64,000 nt of DNA from Sphagnum compactum (lineage: Eukaryota > Bryophyta > Sphagnopsida > Sphagnales): positions 7,688,001 to 7,752,000 of the forward strand of contig OZ234494.1 of assembly GCA_965153455.1 (NCBI GenBank), read 5' to 3'. A program made the position numbers and the translations under genes. Shown here in pieces: positions 1 through 13,800 of the stretch. Below the pieces are notes generated by a model. The model did no database searches, was not told the DNA's origin, and worked only from the letters and a program-made list of their open reading frames with translations. Position 1 is the stretch's first letter, and each line of letters starts with the position of its first letter.

Positions 1-639
1 GTGAGTATTACAAATTATTTCATCAACAAATGTCCAACATGAACAAATCAAGAGGTGACACTAAAACATCTTTTTATTAAATGACAACCAAATGTTAAAC
101 ATTTATGTGTCTTTGCAAGTGAAACATCAACTCACATTGATAAGAGTGCTTAATAAAAACTAGACTTGAAGATAGTTCAATGCATGTTGGTTGGATATGA
201 TGAAAATTAAAAACCAACTAATGTTTTCATCTTCAAACAAAATGGATAATTTATATTGCAATGTGAAATCCAATGAAACAATTGGTGGTGTATCACAAGA
301 TACAATGAATCCATTAAAAGGAAAAGTTACCATTTTTATTGGAACATTATATAGCACTCGAAAGAAACAAAGGACCAATGGACATAAGATCAAAACCATT
401 GTTAAAGAGGTTAGAGGTGTTTTTGGGGCATACATGAGATGGAGGATTGCAAAAACAACCACCAAAATGCAAAACATTAGGTGATTATCTTTTTATTCAA
501 ATTGACTTGTTTAGTTTTTATCATGCAGTAGGTGAAGATAAATCGATCTTCAATCACCAACAATATTAAGGATAACAAAACCAAGAAGGTCAAGATGAGT
601 CTCTAGACCATTGCTTAGGTTTGATAATTACATTGTAGG

Positions 640-1430
640 AACCTTGATTTGTCAAGTGAACCTCAATTTGATGAATCAAAATGACAATTTAATGAATGGA
701 AAGTTATAATGGATTCTAAAATAGATTCAATACAAAGGAATCAAACATGGGATTTAATGGAGGTGCCAATTGGGAAATGTGCCATCACAACAAAATGGAT
801 ATTCAAGATAATCTTTGATTCATCAAGAAACGTTCAAAAGTTAAGTTTAAGGCAAGACTTGTAGTAGGGTTTTGAACAACTATAAGGCATTAAATTTGAT
901 GAAAATTTTACATTAATAGTAAAGTATTGAGGCTCCATAAAAATAGTTATAGCTCTAGCAACACATAACAAGTGGGATATTAGTTAACTTGATGTCAAAA
1001 CCATTTCTTTTGAATGGGGACCTTTAAGAAGAGGTGTACATCCATCAACCCAAATGTTATGTGTCCCATGGCAATGAACATTTGGGTTACAAGCTATAGA
1101 AAGCACTACAAGGTCTTAAGAAAGCTCCAAGGGCCTAAAACCAAAAAGTTGATAGCTTCTTGGAAAAATAAATATTGCAAAAAAATAAATGAATCACAAC
1201 ATATACTACCCAAATGAAGACATGAAAACCATAATTTTTTTTGTTGTACATTGATGACCTCCTACTAACTAGAGACCATACCAAGAAAATTTCTTGAATC
1301 AAAGAACAACTTGAAAAACAATTTGAACTGGCCAATTTCAAACAACTAAGTTAGTACCTCAAATGGACTTTACTTTTTTGGCCCATACAAATTTTCATGA
1401 GCTATTAAGGTTATGTGGAGGATATGTTGA
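640..1430 (+). pseudogene. Degenerate Ty1/copia reverse transcriptase fragment
   Basis: Conceptual translation across several frames follows the copia-type reverse transcriptase (RVT_2) in order. A block around 700-830 reads NQTWDLMEVP then KWIFKI. A block around 990-1055 matches the LDVKT...NGDLEEEVYIHQP stretch after frameshifts. LKKAP follows near 1120, and the catalytic block LYIDDLLLT near 1240-1270 holds the two Asp residues. Stops and shifts break every block, so the copy cannot be translated. I found no integrase, gag or long terminal repeats around it. It is an old fragment of a Class I LTR element. Family assignment rests on motif order, which is characteristic; the outer limits are approximate. 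Confidence 0.8.
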
Positions 1431-4309
1431 AAAAATTTGGGCTAAAATTCATGCAATAATCTAATAAGAACTAGTGTGGCTTGTGTCATTGGCCCAAGTG
1501 TGAACGCATTACAAAATAGGGAAACTCAACATGTAAACATTGTTTTGCAATGTATGTATCAATTTTTTGAATAGCCAAATACGAAAGGAAATTGTGCTTG
1601 AATTGAATGGTAAGTCTTCAACTGTTACCACGTTCTCAACTGATTTTTCCTTCCAAAACCTCGTTTTTTGGAATTTATTTGAATTTTTAGTGGCATAAAT
1701 CACTTAAAAATCAATATTTCCCACATTTTGAATCCAAATCTTACCAAATAAATTTCATTAAATCTTCCCATCAAGATCTTTCCAAAAACATCAAATTCAC
1801 ATTCCAATTCTACCGAAATTTTCAACTATGATTTAATTTAATTTTCAATGAAAAAATCATTCAATATTCAAAAACTTTTGCATTGCAAGTCTAAACATCA
1901 TAGAACCAAGCCCATGCACCCCTTCTCGTTGAGAACTTTCCAAAGACACTAAGAACACGATCTAAAACATCCCAATTTAGTGAATCTCATAACTACAAAA
2001 CAAAACAAAACAAACTACCTTCCTTCATAGATAAATTCCAATCGTAAAACAATTGTTACTAACAATAGACATGGGAGAAAAAAATCTAGATGAAACAACA
2101 TGAAAAAGGATGGTGCAAAAGATGATCTATCTAACAAACTTTGAAAATTCAAACATTCTTTTCACAATAGGAGTTGTATGTTGCTACACAACATCACCGC
2201 AAGAACTTCATCTCAATGTGGTGAAATAAATCTTCAAATATTTTAAAGGGACAATAGACTTTGGAATCATATATTGAAAGGAGATAACAACATTCTAGAA
2301 GGATACGTTGATTTAACCTATGCAAAAAAAAATGAAACCAAAAAATCAAATAAAAGCTACCTATTTTGAATAGGCACATGTATCCTACTACACATTTAAA
2401 AGAAAAACCATAGTAGCTAAGTTTTCCATTGAGGTTGAACACTACGCCCTACCAAATTTCAAAGTTATTGAACCCACTTGGTTAAAGATCATGTTGCTGA
2501 AGTTAAGATTTCAACCCAAAAAACCTATGAACTAATTTATCGCAACAACGAAAAAAACTAGTATATCAAATTAGAACTAAATGTACATATAAATACATTA
2601 TCATTATATTAAAGAAAGGATATTGTTAAATGAAATAGATGTCAAACAAGTTCTTACTAACAATGAAATAGCAAATATTTTCACAACATCAATAGGTGTG
2701 CTTTAAGTGAATGAGATATTGAGACATAAATTAAAAATTAAGAATGCCAATCAAGTTGATCAAAGGTATCAAATCATTCGGTAAAAGATTATTTCCCTTT
2801 CAAAGGACAATATGTTAGTCAAGATGATAAGTTGATATAGAAGATTATAAAGATATTAAATTATTGAAGTCCTCACGTAACAACCATTAAAGGAAGAAAA
2901 TTTCGTTATTTAACCTTTCAATGAAAGATAGTCTAATTATACAACCTTGATGAACATAATGCATGTAACCTGGTTGGTTAGTATTCAATATTTCAAGGCA
3001 TTTCATTGGATTGTACCACCCATGAACTCTTTCCAAGATATGTTCATTTTCCCAAACCTAAACAACAAAGAAAGAGAGGTTCTCACATTCAACTTTGGCC
3101 ATATGAAGTCTTTCACTAAATCATGGTTCAAAGGAGGAAACAAGGTTGTTGAACCACATTAAGGATCTATGAACTCAAAGTACACTTCTAAAGAGCCTTC
3201 TATAAAAAATTCACTACTTGTAGAAAAATCTCCATTGACACACATTGCAATTGATGATTCATCATCCACAATTACACCTACAAATTTAACGTATGAACAA
3301 TGAGATAGAATCTAGCAATCAACAAAATTGTTTTTTACAAGAATATGAACAAGATCCAATGTACAAGAAAAAACAACTATCATAACATACATCTTTCCAT
3401 GACTTGACATATAAGTTTAACGTTGGAACCATCAAATGGAGAACCCCTGCTTTACCATAGGAATAAAAATTCTTGAAATTATAAAAAACTTCACTTGGAG
3501 TGAATTTGAGATGTGAAGACAGGTATAGGAATTACCACACCTTCCAATTGATTTGCCACATAAATTTAGACAAGTTGAAATTAATTAAAAAATGAAATGA
3601 ATGAAGTGAAATTCATTAACTTAAATTACTATGAACTTTAAAAGTGAAATAGGTTCACCCCACCTTAGTCATTTCACCTTGCTTAAAATTATGTCACTGT
3701 AGGTCACTATGTAATCATCATGTTTCAATATTAGTTCACATAATTCATCATGAATTAAAGTAATTTTTTAGAATAAAGAGGTTTTTTTAATGTTATTTTT
3801 TTAAATGCCATAGGGGCCTTATCCTTGGGGGGTACCATTAAGAAGGTCACACCCCATTTCTAAGACCCATCCAACTTTAGGACAACATAAAATTCACATA
3901 AAAAAAGCTTTTCATTCCAAATTATTTATCAAAGGGTTACCCAAGTCATGTAGAATTCAAAACTCTAATTAAATTTACAAAAAAATGTGTTTTGATGTGG
4001 AAAATGAATGCATAAAGAAAAAGCTTTAAGAATGTCACACTAGGGATTTATCAGGAACACAAAAGGAATATATTTTTTGAGAATTTTTCTTGGATGTTAA
4101 TTTTTAAGAATATTTCAAATGCTAACCTACTTGATGTCTTTTATAGATAATTGATTGAATCAATTTTCATTCAGTTATGAATTTTTGAAATCACAAGCAT
4201 GAAATCTTAAAGGGCTAATAATGTCAAGAACTCAAATGACAACTATTTTCATCTTTTGTTATTTTAATGATTAGTTTGGATCATTCCCTTGTGCATGTAA
4301 TTTAAGTTG
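1431..4309. other. AT-rich intergenic DNA, no gene recognised
   Basis: Short open frames on both strands show no recognisable domain, no conserved splice structure and strongly AT-driven composition. The stretch is probably old transposon sequence decayed past recognition. I see no RNA gene in it. Confidence 0.6.
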
Positions 4310-4965
4310 TTCCACCTTAACCTAGTTTTGGCTGTTATAACCTAAGATTTTTTTGACTATTCTAGGTTATTTCGCCCTAGGTTATTAGAGGTTATTTTTA
4401 ACCTAAAATATTTTAAGCTATTCCATTTTATGCTATTATAAATTACTCTACTCTAAGTTATTTTTAACTATTTTACCCAAGGTTACTCTTAACTATTATA
4501 GATTATTTCACCTTAAGTTATTCTAAATTATTCTACCTTAGGCTGTTATAAATTAGTATAAATTATTTTATATTAGGTTATTATATTTTTTACTATTCTA
4601 GGCTATACTTTGCAATAACTTAGTATAATGTAAGGTAAAATAATTTATGATAACATAGAAAAACTCAAAATGAAATAACTTAAAATAATTTAAAATAACC
4701 TGAAATAGTTTAAGTTAAAATACCTTAGGATGGATTAGTTTAAAACAAATGGAAATAACCTAAAATAGCCTAAGGTGAAATACTTTAAAATGAATTAGTT
4801 GAAAATAAATGAAATTCACCTAAATTAACCTAGGGTGAAATAACCTAAAGTGGATTAATTTATAATAGTTAAAAATGATTTAAAATAGCCTAGGGTGAAA
4901 TAACATAAAGTGAATAAATTAAAATAGCTAAAAATAACTTAGGGTGAAATAATTTAAGGGTGAAA
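4310..4965. repeat. AACCTA/TAGGTT-type minisatellite arranged as an inverted repeat
   Basis: From about 4310 to 4612 the strand repeats degenerate 10-30 nt units built on TAGGTTATT, TTATTTCACC and CTATTATA. From about 4613 to 4965 the same motifs recur in the complementary sense (AATAACCTA, GGTGAAATAA, TAAAATAGCC). The turnover point is near 4612. Units are imperfect and vary in length. A weaker patch in the second sense lies at about 5640-5930. The array could fold into a long imperfect hairpin. It contains no open frame. Confidence 0.7.
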
Positions 4966-7900
4966 ACATACTACATTGTCCATATCATGTTATCATAAGG
5001 CAATTTTTGCAAGATTTAAAGATTTAATTGACCATGTGATTAAATAAAAATGATTAAGCTGATATTTGAGGATTCAACGTTATAATGTTATATATATTAT
5101 AATCACATTGTATGAATTTTTTCACTAATTTTTGAATTATCATAACATAATGAACTTTTAAAGAAATGAATTTACAACAATTCATAATCAATGAGTATGG
5201 ACTTCATGCACATTTATATAATTTTTTTATTGAATAATAAACTCAATGATAATATGGTGTGATAACATTGATATTAAGGATGATTTTTTGAGAGGATTTT
5301 GATGACCAAATTATTTTATGTGCCTTGAATTATGGTTTTTTCCCCATTAAATCCTTTTTTTAGTGAAGGTAATAATTTAAAAGCTCATATTTCAGTTTTA
5401 AGTTCGCCATAAGGTAAATTAAGGTTGGAATTTTATAAATAATGACTTTTTAATGATAACTTGCAAAATGGCTTAATGTATGATTCAAGTTATCATATTT
5501 TCACATTGATTCCATAATGTTTAATTTAGGCAATTACGGAATTAATTCATATGTGTTTAAAATTGTTACATCATGTGCTTTCAACTTTAAAATATTGAAA
5601 CATAGCCTAGGACGTAACAATCTTCAATAACATATTGTACTAGGGTATTGTATTTTATGTTATTGCCAAGGGTGAAATAGTCGTTAATAACTTAAAATAA
5701 CATAAGGTAAGACAACTTAGAATAATAAAAAATAACCTAAAGTAGAATAACCTAGAATAGTTTGAAATTAGCCTAAACTCCTAACCTATGGTAGCCTAGG
5801 AATAATTTGTGATAATTTATTAGTATGGGAATAGCTTAAAATAACTTACATTAACCTAAGAATAACTTAAGAATAACGTAAGAACCTAGTTTATAATAGT
5901 TTACACATAGGTTAAAGAAAGAATGTGCATAATAATATCTAGTGAAAATTCATTTCATTTATTGAATAATGGTTCAATGGTTAAAGACTTAGTCCTTAAG
6001 CATGAAAATGAAGGGGTCATTAGACTTTCACATTTGCACCTTAAGTTGATAAGTTAGGTTGATCAAGTGTGCTTAAGTTAAGTTAAGTTTTTAACCTAAC
6101 CAAGTTATGAATTAGAAATCTAATTTAAAAACTAAATATTAATGAATTTAATTAGTTATTAATGAATCGATTAGTTATTAGTGAATTCACTTGTTTGTAA
6201 CAATTGGTCCTTGTTCATTACAAATTTGTTCATATTCACTCAAAATCTAGTGAAATGTAAAATGAATTAAAACACATATTAATGTAGTGTAAATTTTTCA
6301 TTTTGTAAATGATATTGATAGAGTCTAAATAAGGTTCAGGATCCATAATCATGCATGTTGTATCGATCTACTTTTTACCACGTTCTATGCACTTATGCAA
6401 TATTTGAAACCTTTCACTAATTAGTGTTAGGTGGTTTGGCCTGGATAAATAAGCTAAATCTAGGCATTGCTGATCATTATATCAAACTTTAAGTTAACAT
6501 TCATATTTCTATACATACTTCATAACTTTTCTTATAAATTCAACACTTTCTTTTCTTTTGAAGTTTACAAGAAATCTTGTATTATTTCTAAATGCATTAA
6601 TGTTTGATGAAACCATTGGTCACCAGACTACAACCAAAATTGCTGATTTTTTTTCACCAATTGTTGTTAGAAGCAGTCTCATGGTCACTACTTATTAAGT
6701 AACACCTCAAATATATGTCAATTGCAATGAGTTCTAAGTTTTGTGAAAATTATGACCATGTGAAGAGTTATTGAAAGTATAGGAAATAACGTCTTTGGAG
6801 GGTATGATAACGAAATTAAAGGAGCTTGCCAAAAACTTCAAAAACCAATTTATTTTAGGTTTTTGCCCCTTTCTTTTTATTCGTACAAAAGTTTGATTGA
6901 AGAAAGATCAAATGTTTGTTCCCCCCTTCTTTTAATTTTTCCTTGTAATACCCAATGGGTGCCTACTGAATTTCATGGGACAACAATTTGGAGCATGTCT
7001 TTACATTCAGTAAAGCCCTCAACAACAAGCTTTACTGAATTTAGGCATGCACACGACTTTGGTTCATGTGGGCCCTTGTTTTGGTAAAGCCCCACATTGT
7101 AAGTTGTTGATATTTCAAAGAGAACAAGTGGATGCGAGGTTGACACACGTTTAGAAGATTAATTAGAAGAGGAGTCTTTAAAACGTTGTTTTGAGAAAGA
7201 TGAGATTTCATATGTGAGCAAAAAAATTCATTGAATCATTTTTTTTTCATTCAATATGTAATCCGTGTACACATGTACTATATGCATTGTTCTTTCAAAA
7301 TAAATAGGGTCAATAAAATAATGGTGTGGTAGCCCATACCTATTTGAAAAAAAAAAAAAGAACCACTCACCTTCTTCCCTCACCTATTCTCTAACTGCCA
7401 ATTCTCATAACACAAATAACTATTTCTATATGGGTTTGTTTATGTGTTTGAAAAAGAAGTAACCAACAAACGCTCACAGGAGAGATCTTACACTTACCTC
7501 TTTAAGTGCGGGAGGGATTAAGTGTAGGGCAACCACTAAAAACCTTGGGTTAGTGCATTCCCAAAATTAGGTGCCTAAGGGGAAAGGATGGGTAAAGATG
7601 CTGGGTCAAGGCATTCTGAACATAAAGGGGTCTAGGACAAGGCCATAGCCAAGTCCAGCCTTGCATTTTGGGGATGTCCCCCCCCCCACTCATGAGATTC
7701 ACCTATTGTAGAGCAAGAGAAGAACCATTATCATGGTCTTTAGCATATGTACACCACAAGGTGTACATGGGGACAATTCTTACACTTACTCATTAGGAAT
7801 GAAGGGATCTAAAAATAGACATAATTTTCATCCCACTCTTAAGGAATGTAAGGTTGCTTCTCTTTCATCAAAGGGATATTTATGTGTGTAGGGCAAAGAC

Positions 7901-8150
7901 CTTGATTATGGGCTGTACACAGAGTAAAGACCTACTCTAATTTTTTTTCTAATTTTTTCCCTACGATACTTGGTGGTGTTATGGGAAAAGGACAAAATGT
8001 GAAGCTTTTTGAAAAATGGAATGCCTTTTGAAGCATATATTCTGTTATTTTAAATGCCCTGCCAACAACAGAAGAAAAATTACACTTAGTAATGCACCTA
8101 TAGCCTAGGAAGGGGTCTAGAACTATGAGGATTAAATTTTTATTAAATTT
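4966..8150. other. AT-rich intergenic DNA, no gene recognised
   Basis: Apart from the minor minisatellite patch at about 5640-5930, nothing identifiable is present. The part from about 7280 to 7760 is less AT-rich and has a C9 run near 7678, which looks like decayed transposon sequence, but no terminal repeats or coding blocks could be matched. Confidence 0.5.
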
Positions 8151-8169
8151 TTTTAACAAATAGGTAGAC

Positions 8170-8620
8170 CATGGAGCTTTTCCTAATTATGTTGGGTAAT
8201 AAAATGGGTCTTGCTCTTACCAAAATGATCCTTTCTGTTTTGTTCATAGAGCATATAAATCCCCTAAAATGTATATAAACTAAAACCAATAATAGAGAGG
8301 TAAAAATAGGTATTATAATACCATGAAAAAAAGGAGCGCCTATGAGAACATCTCTACTTACCAACCATTGAAATAGTATGGGTGCTGTCGTGCCACCAAG
8401 CACAACCATAAAGATAAGAAAATAAAAAGTTCTGTAGTTGGACCATCTGTTCTATTTGTTTTTGGTATTTTCGCCCCTTCAAACAATAAAATACGAGATA
8501 AAAGACAAAGCAAAAAAAGATTTTTTTCGATATGAGTGTTTTTTTTGAACCTTTAAACTCTATCTCTCCTAAGCCCTCCGCAAATGCTTTGCGCCCCTCT
8601 AGTACCCTCAATTAAACATA
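8170..8620 (-). pseudogene. ccmFC: Nuclear copy of mitochondrial ccmFC 5' region (NUMT)
   Basis: On the minus strand, from a Met at 8446, the translation starts MVQLQNFLF. After one missing base in a T-run near 8415-8430 it continues as MVVLGGTTAPILFQWLVSRD from 8409, then GAPFFHGIIIPIF, SLLLVLVYIHFRGFI and LVRARPILLPNII, ending near 8170. This is the N-terminal start of the plant mitochondrial cytochrome c maturation protein CcmFC, which acts in haem attachment to c-type cytochromes in the inner mitochondrial membrane. Here it lies in nuclear DNA between retroelement remnants, is frameshifted and stops after roughly 90 residues, so it is a dead organelle insertion. The sequence upstream of the Met, to about 8620, may be mitochondrial flank. 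The identification is from memory of the family, not from a search. Confidence 0.75.
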
Positions 8621-10690
8621 CTTCAAAACAACACTTGCAATATTCATCATTCACATGATTTCCAACATGAGACTTTACATTCTTTTGGGATAGGATCATC
8701 CATGTGCTTAAAGTCGAATCTTTATGTGAAACTACATCCCAAGGGAATTCATCACATGCATTTAAAAATTCTCCTTTATGGGGATCACTCACCAGAAGAC
8801 TATAAAGTTTCCACAATGGTATTCACAATAATTCCCACTTTTTTTTTTTTTGAAGCTTCCTATTCACATATGATACTTATACAAGTCTTGATCAAATTAA
8901 CAACATAAAATTATTGAATGCAAATTATGAATCAAAAGCTCCAATTTCTACCCCTTCTATACTTGAAGGAAAGATGTGGATGAGTAGTCAACCACATTTA
9001 TCTACATTTATTCCCCAGGTATCAAACCAATTATCAAATGTCACTTATTATTTTTCATCCTTTTATGGAATAGGTTTTATATTATTTGGAGTCTAGGATT
9101 TTATGAAGTCCACATATTTGACCTTCCATTATTACAAACTTGAAATAATTATTTAAATTATTCATAATCAACCCTTATGCCCCTAGTCAAAAAATTCTCT
9201 TTGTAAAGCTATGAGACTAATTATTTTATTCCCCATTTTTATCCATACTATTACCCTAAACAATAATACTATTATTTGAAATTACTAATAATTATTTTGT
9301 TGTTACACACCCTCTGATTATAATGAGTCTTTATGAATTTAAGGTACCCTTCAAACATACCTCAAAATTCATGTAAGTGATTATACTAGGATAAAATTCC
9401 TCCCACTTTCGAGTAGGTGTAAGAACCAAGAACCCTTCCCCTCCTATCGCTCATGATGTCCAGCACGTTTAAGATCATATTAAAGTTCCAATCATGCTCT
9501 TCATGGGTAAAGCCCAAAGGTGAGGGCCATTACCAAAATGAGGGGCTGCAAAAAACAACCCCCATCTGCACTTTTGTTGGAAAAAGGTGACTTCATTTTC
9601 AATGAAAACCTTGAGATTAATGGTTGGTACATTATCTAACCATCATGGTTACCTATGGGACACTCATACAATGAAAAAGTTGATTTTAACCACCACTAAG
9701 TTACCAGGGTGCAACCTTGGTAACTTATCTTGTAAACACTCCTATTTACCTACGTAGCATAAGGGGGAAATAGGAGGGTTTTACAAGATAGTGTGGTAAG
9801 TAATATAGATAAGTAAGTAGGGAATGCAAGCAGTTACTATGTGGGTAGGTCAGTAGGTTAGGCACTTGGTGATTAGTAGGTAGGTAGATGCATGTGGATG
9901 GGTAGTATGTTAGTACATTACAGTGGGTCTGAGAGGGAGAGAGCCTCCCAAGGTGCTGGTGTTTTGGGCGTGTTCTGTTCCAGATTCTCTACTGTAATGA
10001 AGCTCTTGTTTTTTTTGGTTTTGGTCCATGCATTTTTATCATTCTTTTGCATGCCACCTCTTGGCCCCACTCAGACAGCATGGGCCCTATTATTTACCAC
10101 TTCTGTTTTACTCAATATGGGACGCAAAATAATTCAAAAAGTGGAACAGAAAAAAAAGGTTGAAATTTTCAACCTTAAAAAGAAATTGTTTTTTTTTTTC
10201 ACACTTTCTTTTGGGACCAAAAACTTGAGAAATTTCTAAAAAATATGTGTCTTTTCTACCGTCAATTTGACTGATTTTGCTAATTTTGGAAAATTTTGCC
10301 AAATTTTCAAGATCATAAAATTGAAAAAAGAAACCTTGCTAGAAGTAGGGGAAACACCATTTGATAAAGGATTGACGTGTTGAACTAATGAAAGATAAGA
10401 AAATCAGAATTTTTCTAACCAGACATACATAAAATTTAAACACATTTGAGTTGTCTGTCTCAAAGGAAAAACAATTACACGCAAAAAAAAGAATGATTGA
10501 TTTAATAAAAATATATTCTTGTGATCTTGACATAGAAGTAAAGTGTCACAACCATGAGTTCAACTTTTGATCCATTGCAGATTCCACTTTCAGTTTTCTT
10601 GTTGCATTGTCTTGGATGCACACAAAACAATTTGGGATCCAAATACTTTGGAAAGCAGGATACAGTGGCTCACAAGGTCTTCAAATGATA
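8621..10690. other. Intergenic DNA with TAGG-rich tract, no gene recognised
   Basis: An open frame on the minus strand around 8590-8816 reads smoothly but matches nothing I know. At about 9750-9895 there are short TAGGTA/TAGTAGG repeats. The phrase around 9505-9540 (GGGCCATTACCAAAATGAGGGG) resembles the repeat found upstream of the agmatine deiminase gene at 59290-59347, so both probably belong to one dispersed repeat family. Confidence 0.5.
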
Positions 10691-10696
10691 TTGAGC

Positions 10697-10886
10697 ATTA
10701 AAAAGGTTTTCCTTTCGCGAAATTTTCAACATGTTCAAAGGCAAGCAAATAATGTACAAGCACACTTAAACATCAAGCCAATAAACCAGTTTTAAAAGGT
10801 TGTCCTTTTGCAAAAAAAATCAACATTTTTCAAAGGTAAGCAAAAAATGTACAAGCACATTTAAATGTCAAGCCAATAAACCAATT
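10697..10886. repeat. Two-copy imperfect tandem repeat, period about 97 bp
   Basis: Two adjacent units share the order: TTAAAAGGTT, a CCTTT block, CAACAT..TTTCAAAGG, AAGCAAA.AATGTACAAGCAC, TTAAA..TCAAGCCAATAAACCA. The first runs from about 10697 to 10791, the second from about 10792 to 10886. The copies differ at scattered positions, so the duplication is not recent. No coding function is apparent. Confidence 0.75.
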
Positions 10887-13800
10887 GGTTAGGAGTATCA
10901 ATGGCCAGTGACCATATCAATTACCATGCAACTGATTTGAAGTGTTTTCACCTGTATAGCCCATTCTAAATGTTACTACAATAGTGAATTGAACTGTAAT
11001 ATGGTCACTGGATAGACTAATAACCATAGACTATACTCCAAAGTTTTAAAACAAGTGCGCAAAAACTTGCCCATTAAACAATCATAACAAAATTTCCAAC
11101 TTCAATTTAATAGATTGAATAATGAAAAGCTAAGGTTTTTTGAATTATCTCATTGGTTGATGGGCAAACATGTTGAAATTGAGTTGGCAATTTTGAATAC
11201 CATGGGCCACCTGAACTTGAAGGTTTCTCAAGATTGAGTGAGCTCACAAAATTTGTCAAAATGTTTTTGTTCTTTATGAATTGTTTGTTAGGAGTTGTCC
11301 CCATGCCACCCATTCATGCTTGCATTACCATTGTGGGGTGGGTATTTGATTCAACACCAAACCCTTGTTGGGTATCAACTTGGGTGTAAAATTCTAAAAA
11401 TCTTGAAATCACTTCATACCTAGACATATTTCAAACTAACTACTGGGCCCAACCTCATATTTGGCAATCTAATTTTTCCAAATACCCATATCCAATTTGA
11501 CTCAACTCAAAAAATGGGTACAAGTATTAGTCAAAAACCTAAAAACCTAAAACTATTTAAATAATCATTGGAGTTCTTATTTAAGGTTAAGGTTGCAAGT
11601 TGCAATGGAGTATATATTTTGTGTTTTGTGTTTTGTGTTTTTTTTCCTTCCCATTGCTTTTGACTTTTGGTGCTTGCACTTTGGCTTTTCGTTTTGCTCT
11701 ATGATGTTGCAGGAAACACCAAAGTTTGTGGATGTTGTCATTGTGTTGAAAATCACATTTCAAAATAGAGGTGAGGTTTAGGGTTTGTGAATAAACAAGC
11801 TTGTTTTATTGTTTTGTTATTTCTCTTTGAGTGCTAAAGAGCTTTTGATTTCCACCATTGTTTTGTTGTTTATTGCACTTTGAAAGGCTTATGAAATGCA
11901 ACAACAATGGTGAAGAATTTCGATAAATTGTTATTATTAAAAAATTGATTTTTTTAATGTTGCATGTTGAATTTTAGGCTATAACATGTTTATTGTGTAT
12001 TCATTGCATCACCTGAGACAACTCCATGAATCAACAATAGTTGGGGGACTATAAAAAAATTTGTTCTTGAACTCTCTCACAACGTATCGATTGTTTGTTT
12101 TTCGAATATTTTTAAAACCTTAACAATTGAAGATCAATCATGATTGTCTATAATTTTAGTTTCCCTCTCATTGATTTTTTAACATTGTCATTATGTTTTT
12201 TTATTGTCACTTCTAATCTTTCATTCTATTGTTACAATCGACAATCAATGGAGCTTTTCTTCAAGGCCATTGGTCAACATTCTTGTCTAAATCCTAATTT
12301 AAAAACCTCACAAGCTTTTGCAAGAAGTGATAACAACAATAATGTGCAACCCTTGCATGAAATTAGAGAGTTGTAGACTTTTGAAATAATTGTTGTTGAT
12401 GAATCTTACATAGTTGAAATGCACATATGGAGTTTGCCAAAAGAAGGTTTGGCTTGGAAGCCTCACAACCATACTTCTGTGACATGGGCATTTTTTAAAA
12501 TGAACAATAACCAGGCCATTAACCTTTTTCAAAATCAAGCCATGTGATATATAGTTTGCCACGATGAAATTGTTGGTCTTGAAATCCTAACCTTGCACAC
12601 AAGGTCACAAAAAGGTTTAATTGTTTACCACAAGCCCAATGGAATAACAAACATAAAAAAACATGTTGATCTTGAACACATTATGTCAATTAATGCATAT
12701 GTTTCAAACAAACAAATTGCCCATTGGGGTGGTTTAATGGATCATGAGCCACCCAAAAAAAAACTTGTGTAAGCCCAATTATTGCCATTTTTGGGTTTTT
12801 TGTAATTTTTAATTAGTTAAAAAAGGATCATGAAACACAAATTGATTTTTTGGAGGATGTCATGTTATTCATAATAAAAAGTTTATGCCTATGAAGACAA
12901 TGGAATCCATTTGGCTCTAGAGCTTGACGTACAAGCTATACCCAAGGGGGTGTTCCTAAGCCAAAAACATTTTGTGGAATAGGTTTTACTGCATTGGTGG
13001 AGAAAACAATGGTAACATATGTGCAAGCAACATTGGCTTCATGTTTATCTATCATTTGCATTTTTCATTTATGGATGTTGAAAGGGGCTCATGACATTTT
13101 GCTGTTGTTGAACTAATTCATTTTAGCAACTAGGAGGCCAAACATAAATTACAACTTACCATTGGATTGTTTGAAGTTATTGACATCAACGGTGCAACTA
13201 GATGGCTCCTAAACTACATTAGCTTCTTGATCAATTTTCCTTCATTCATAAAGTTTTGGCTTTAGGTACCTACTAACTAAATACCTAGTTAGTAAAAAAC
13301 TACTAATTAAGTAAGTAGTTAAATAGGTGTTAGGTATTTAGTAAGTACATAGTATGGTACCAATAGATACATAATAAGTAGGTATAATATTAATTTAAAT
13401 ATAATAAGTAGTTTATAACAATTAAGAGTAGCTAATAAGTTTAATTCTCAAAGGTTATTGTAATTAGTTCTAAGTTAGGTTATTTACATTCTTATTATTA
13501 TTATTTATTAATAATATTATAATATGATCCTAACTTAGGTGAACAATTAATAGCTAACCACCTAAGGTTAATTGAGTGTTTAATGTGGCACATAAGGTAC
13601 CCACCTAGGCTAAACGATCTAAACCACCAAATATTTATCTAATACCTAGCATCTAGGTTATAACCTAAAAATTTGATAACTAGTAGTAGTTAAAAAAATA
13701 CATATAAGGTAATAGTTAGTAAGTACCTAGAAGTAAGTATTAGCTACCTAACTAGGTATTTTTATAAGTACCTACTAACTACCTATTAAAGAGCTCGCTA

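Noticed and set aside
191-484. 97-residue plus-strand open frame at the window start
   Set aside because: No domain, basic composition from A-rich DNA, and an equally long frame on the other strand. It may be copia-related flank but nothing supports it.
8553-8816. 87-residue minus-strand frame beside the ccmFC insertion
   Set aside because: It reads protein-like, but I cannot match it to a mitochondrial or retroelement protein, so no function is claimed.
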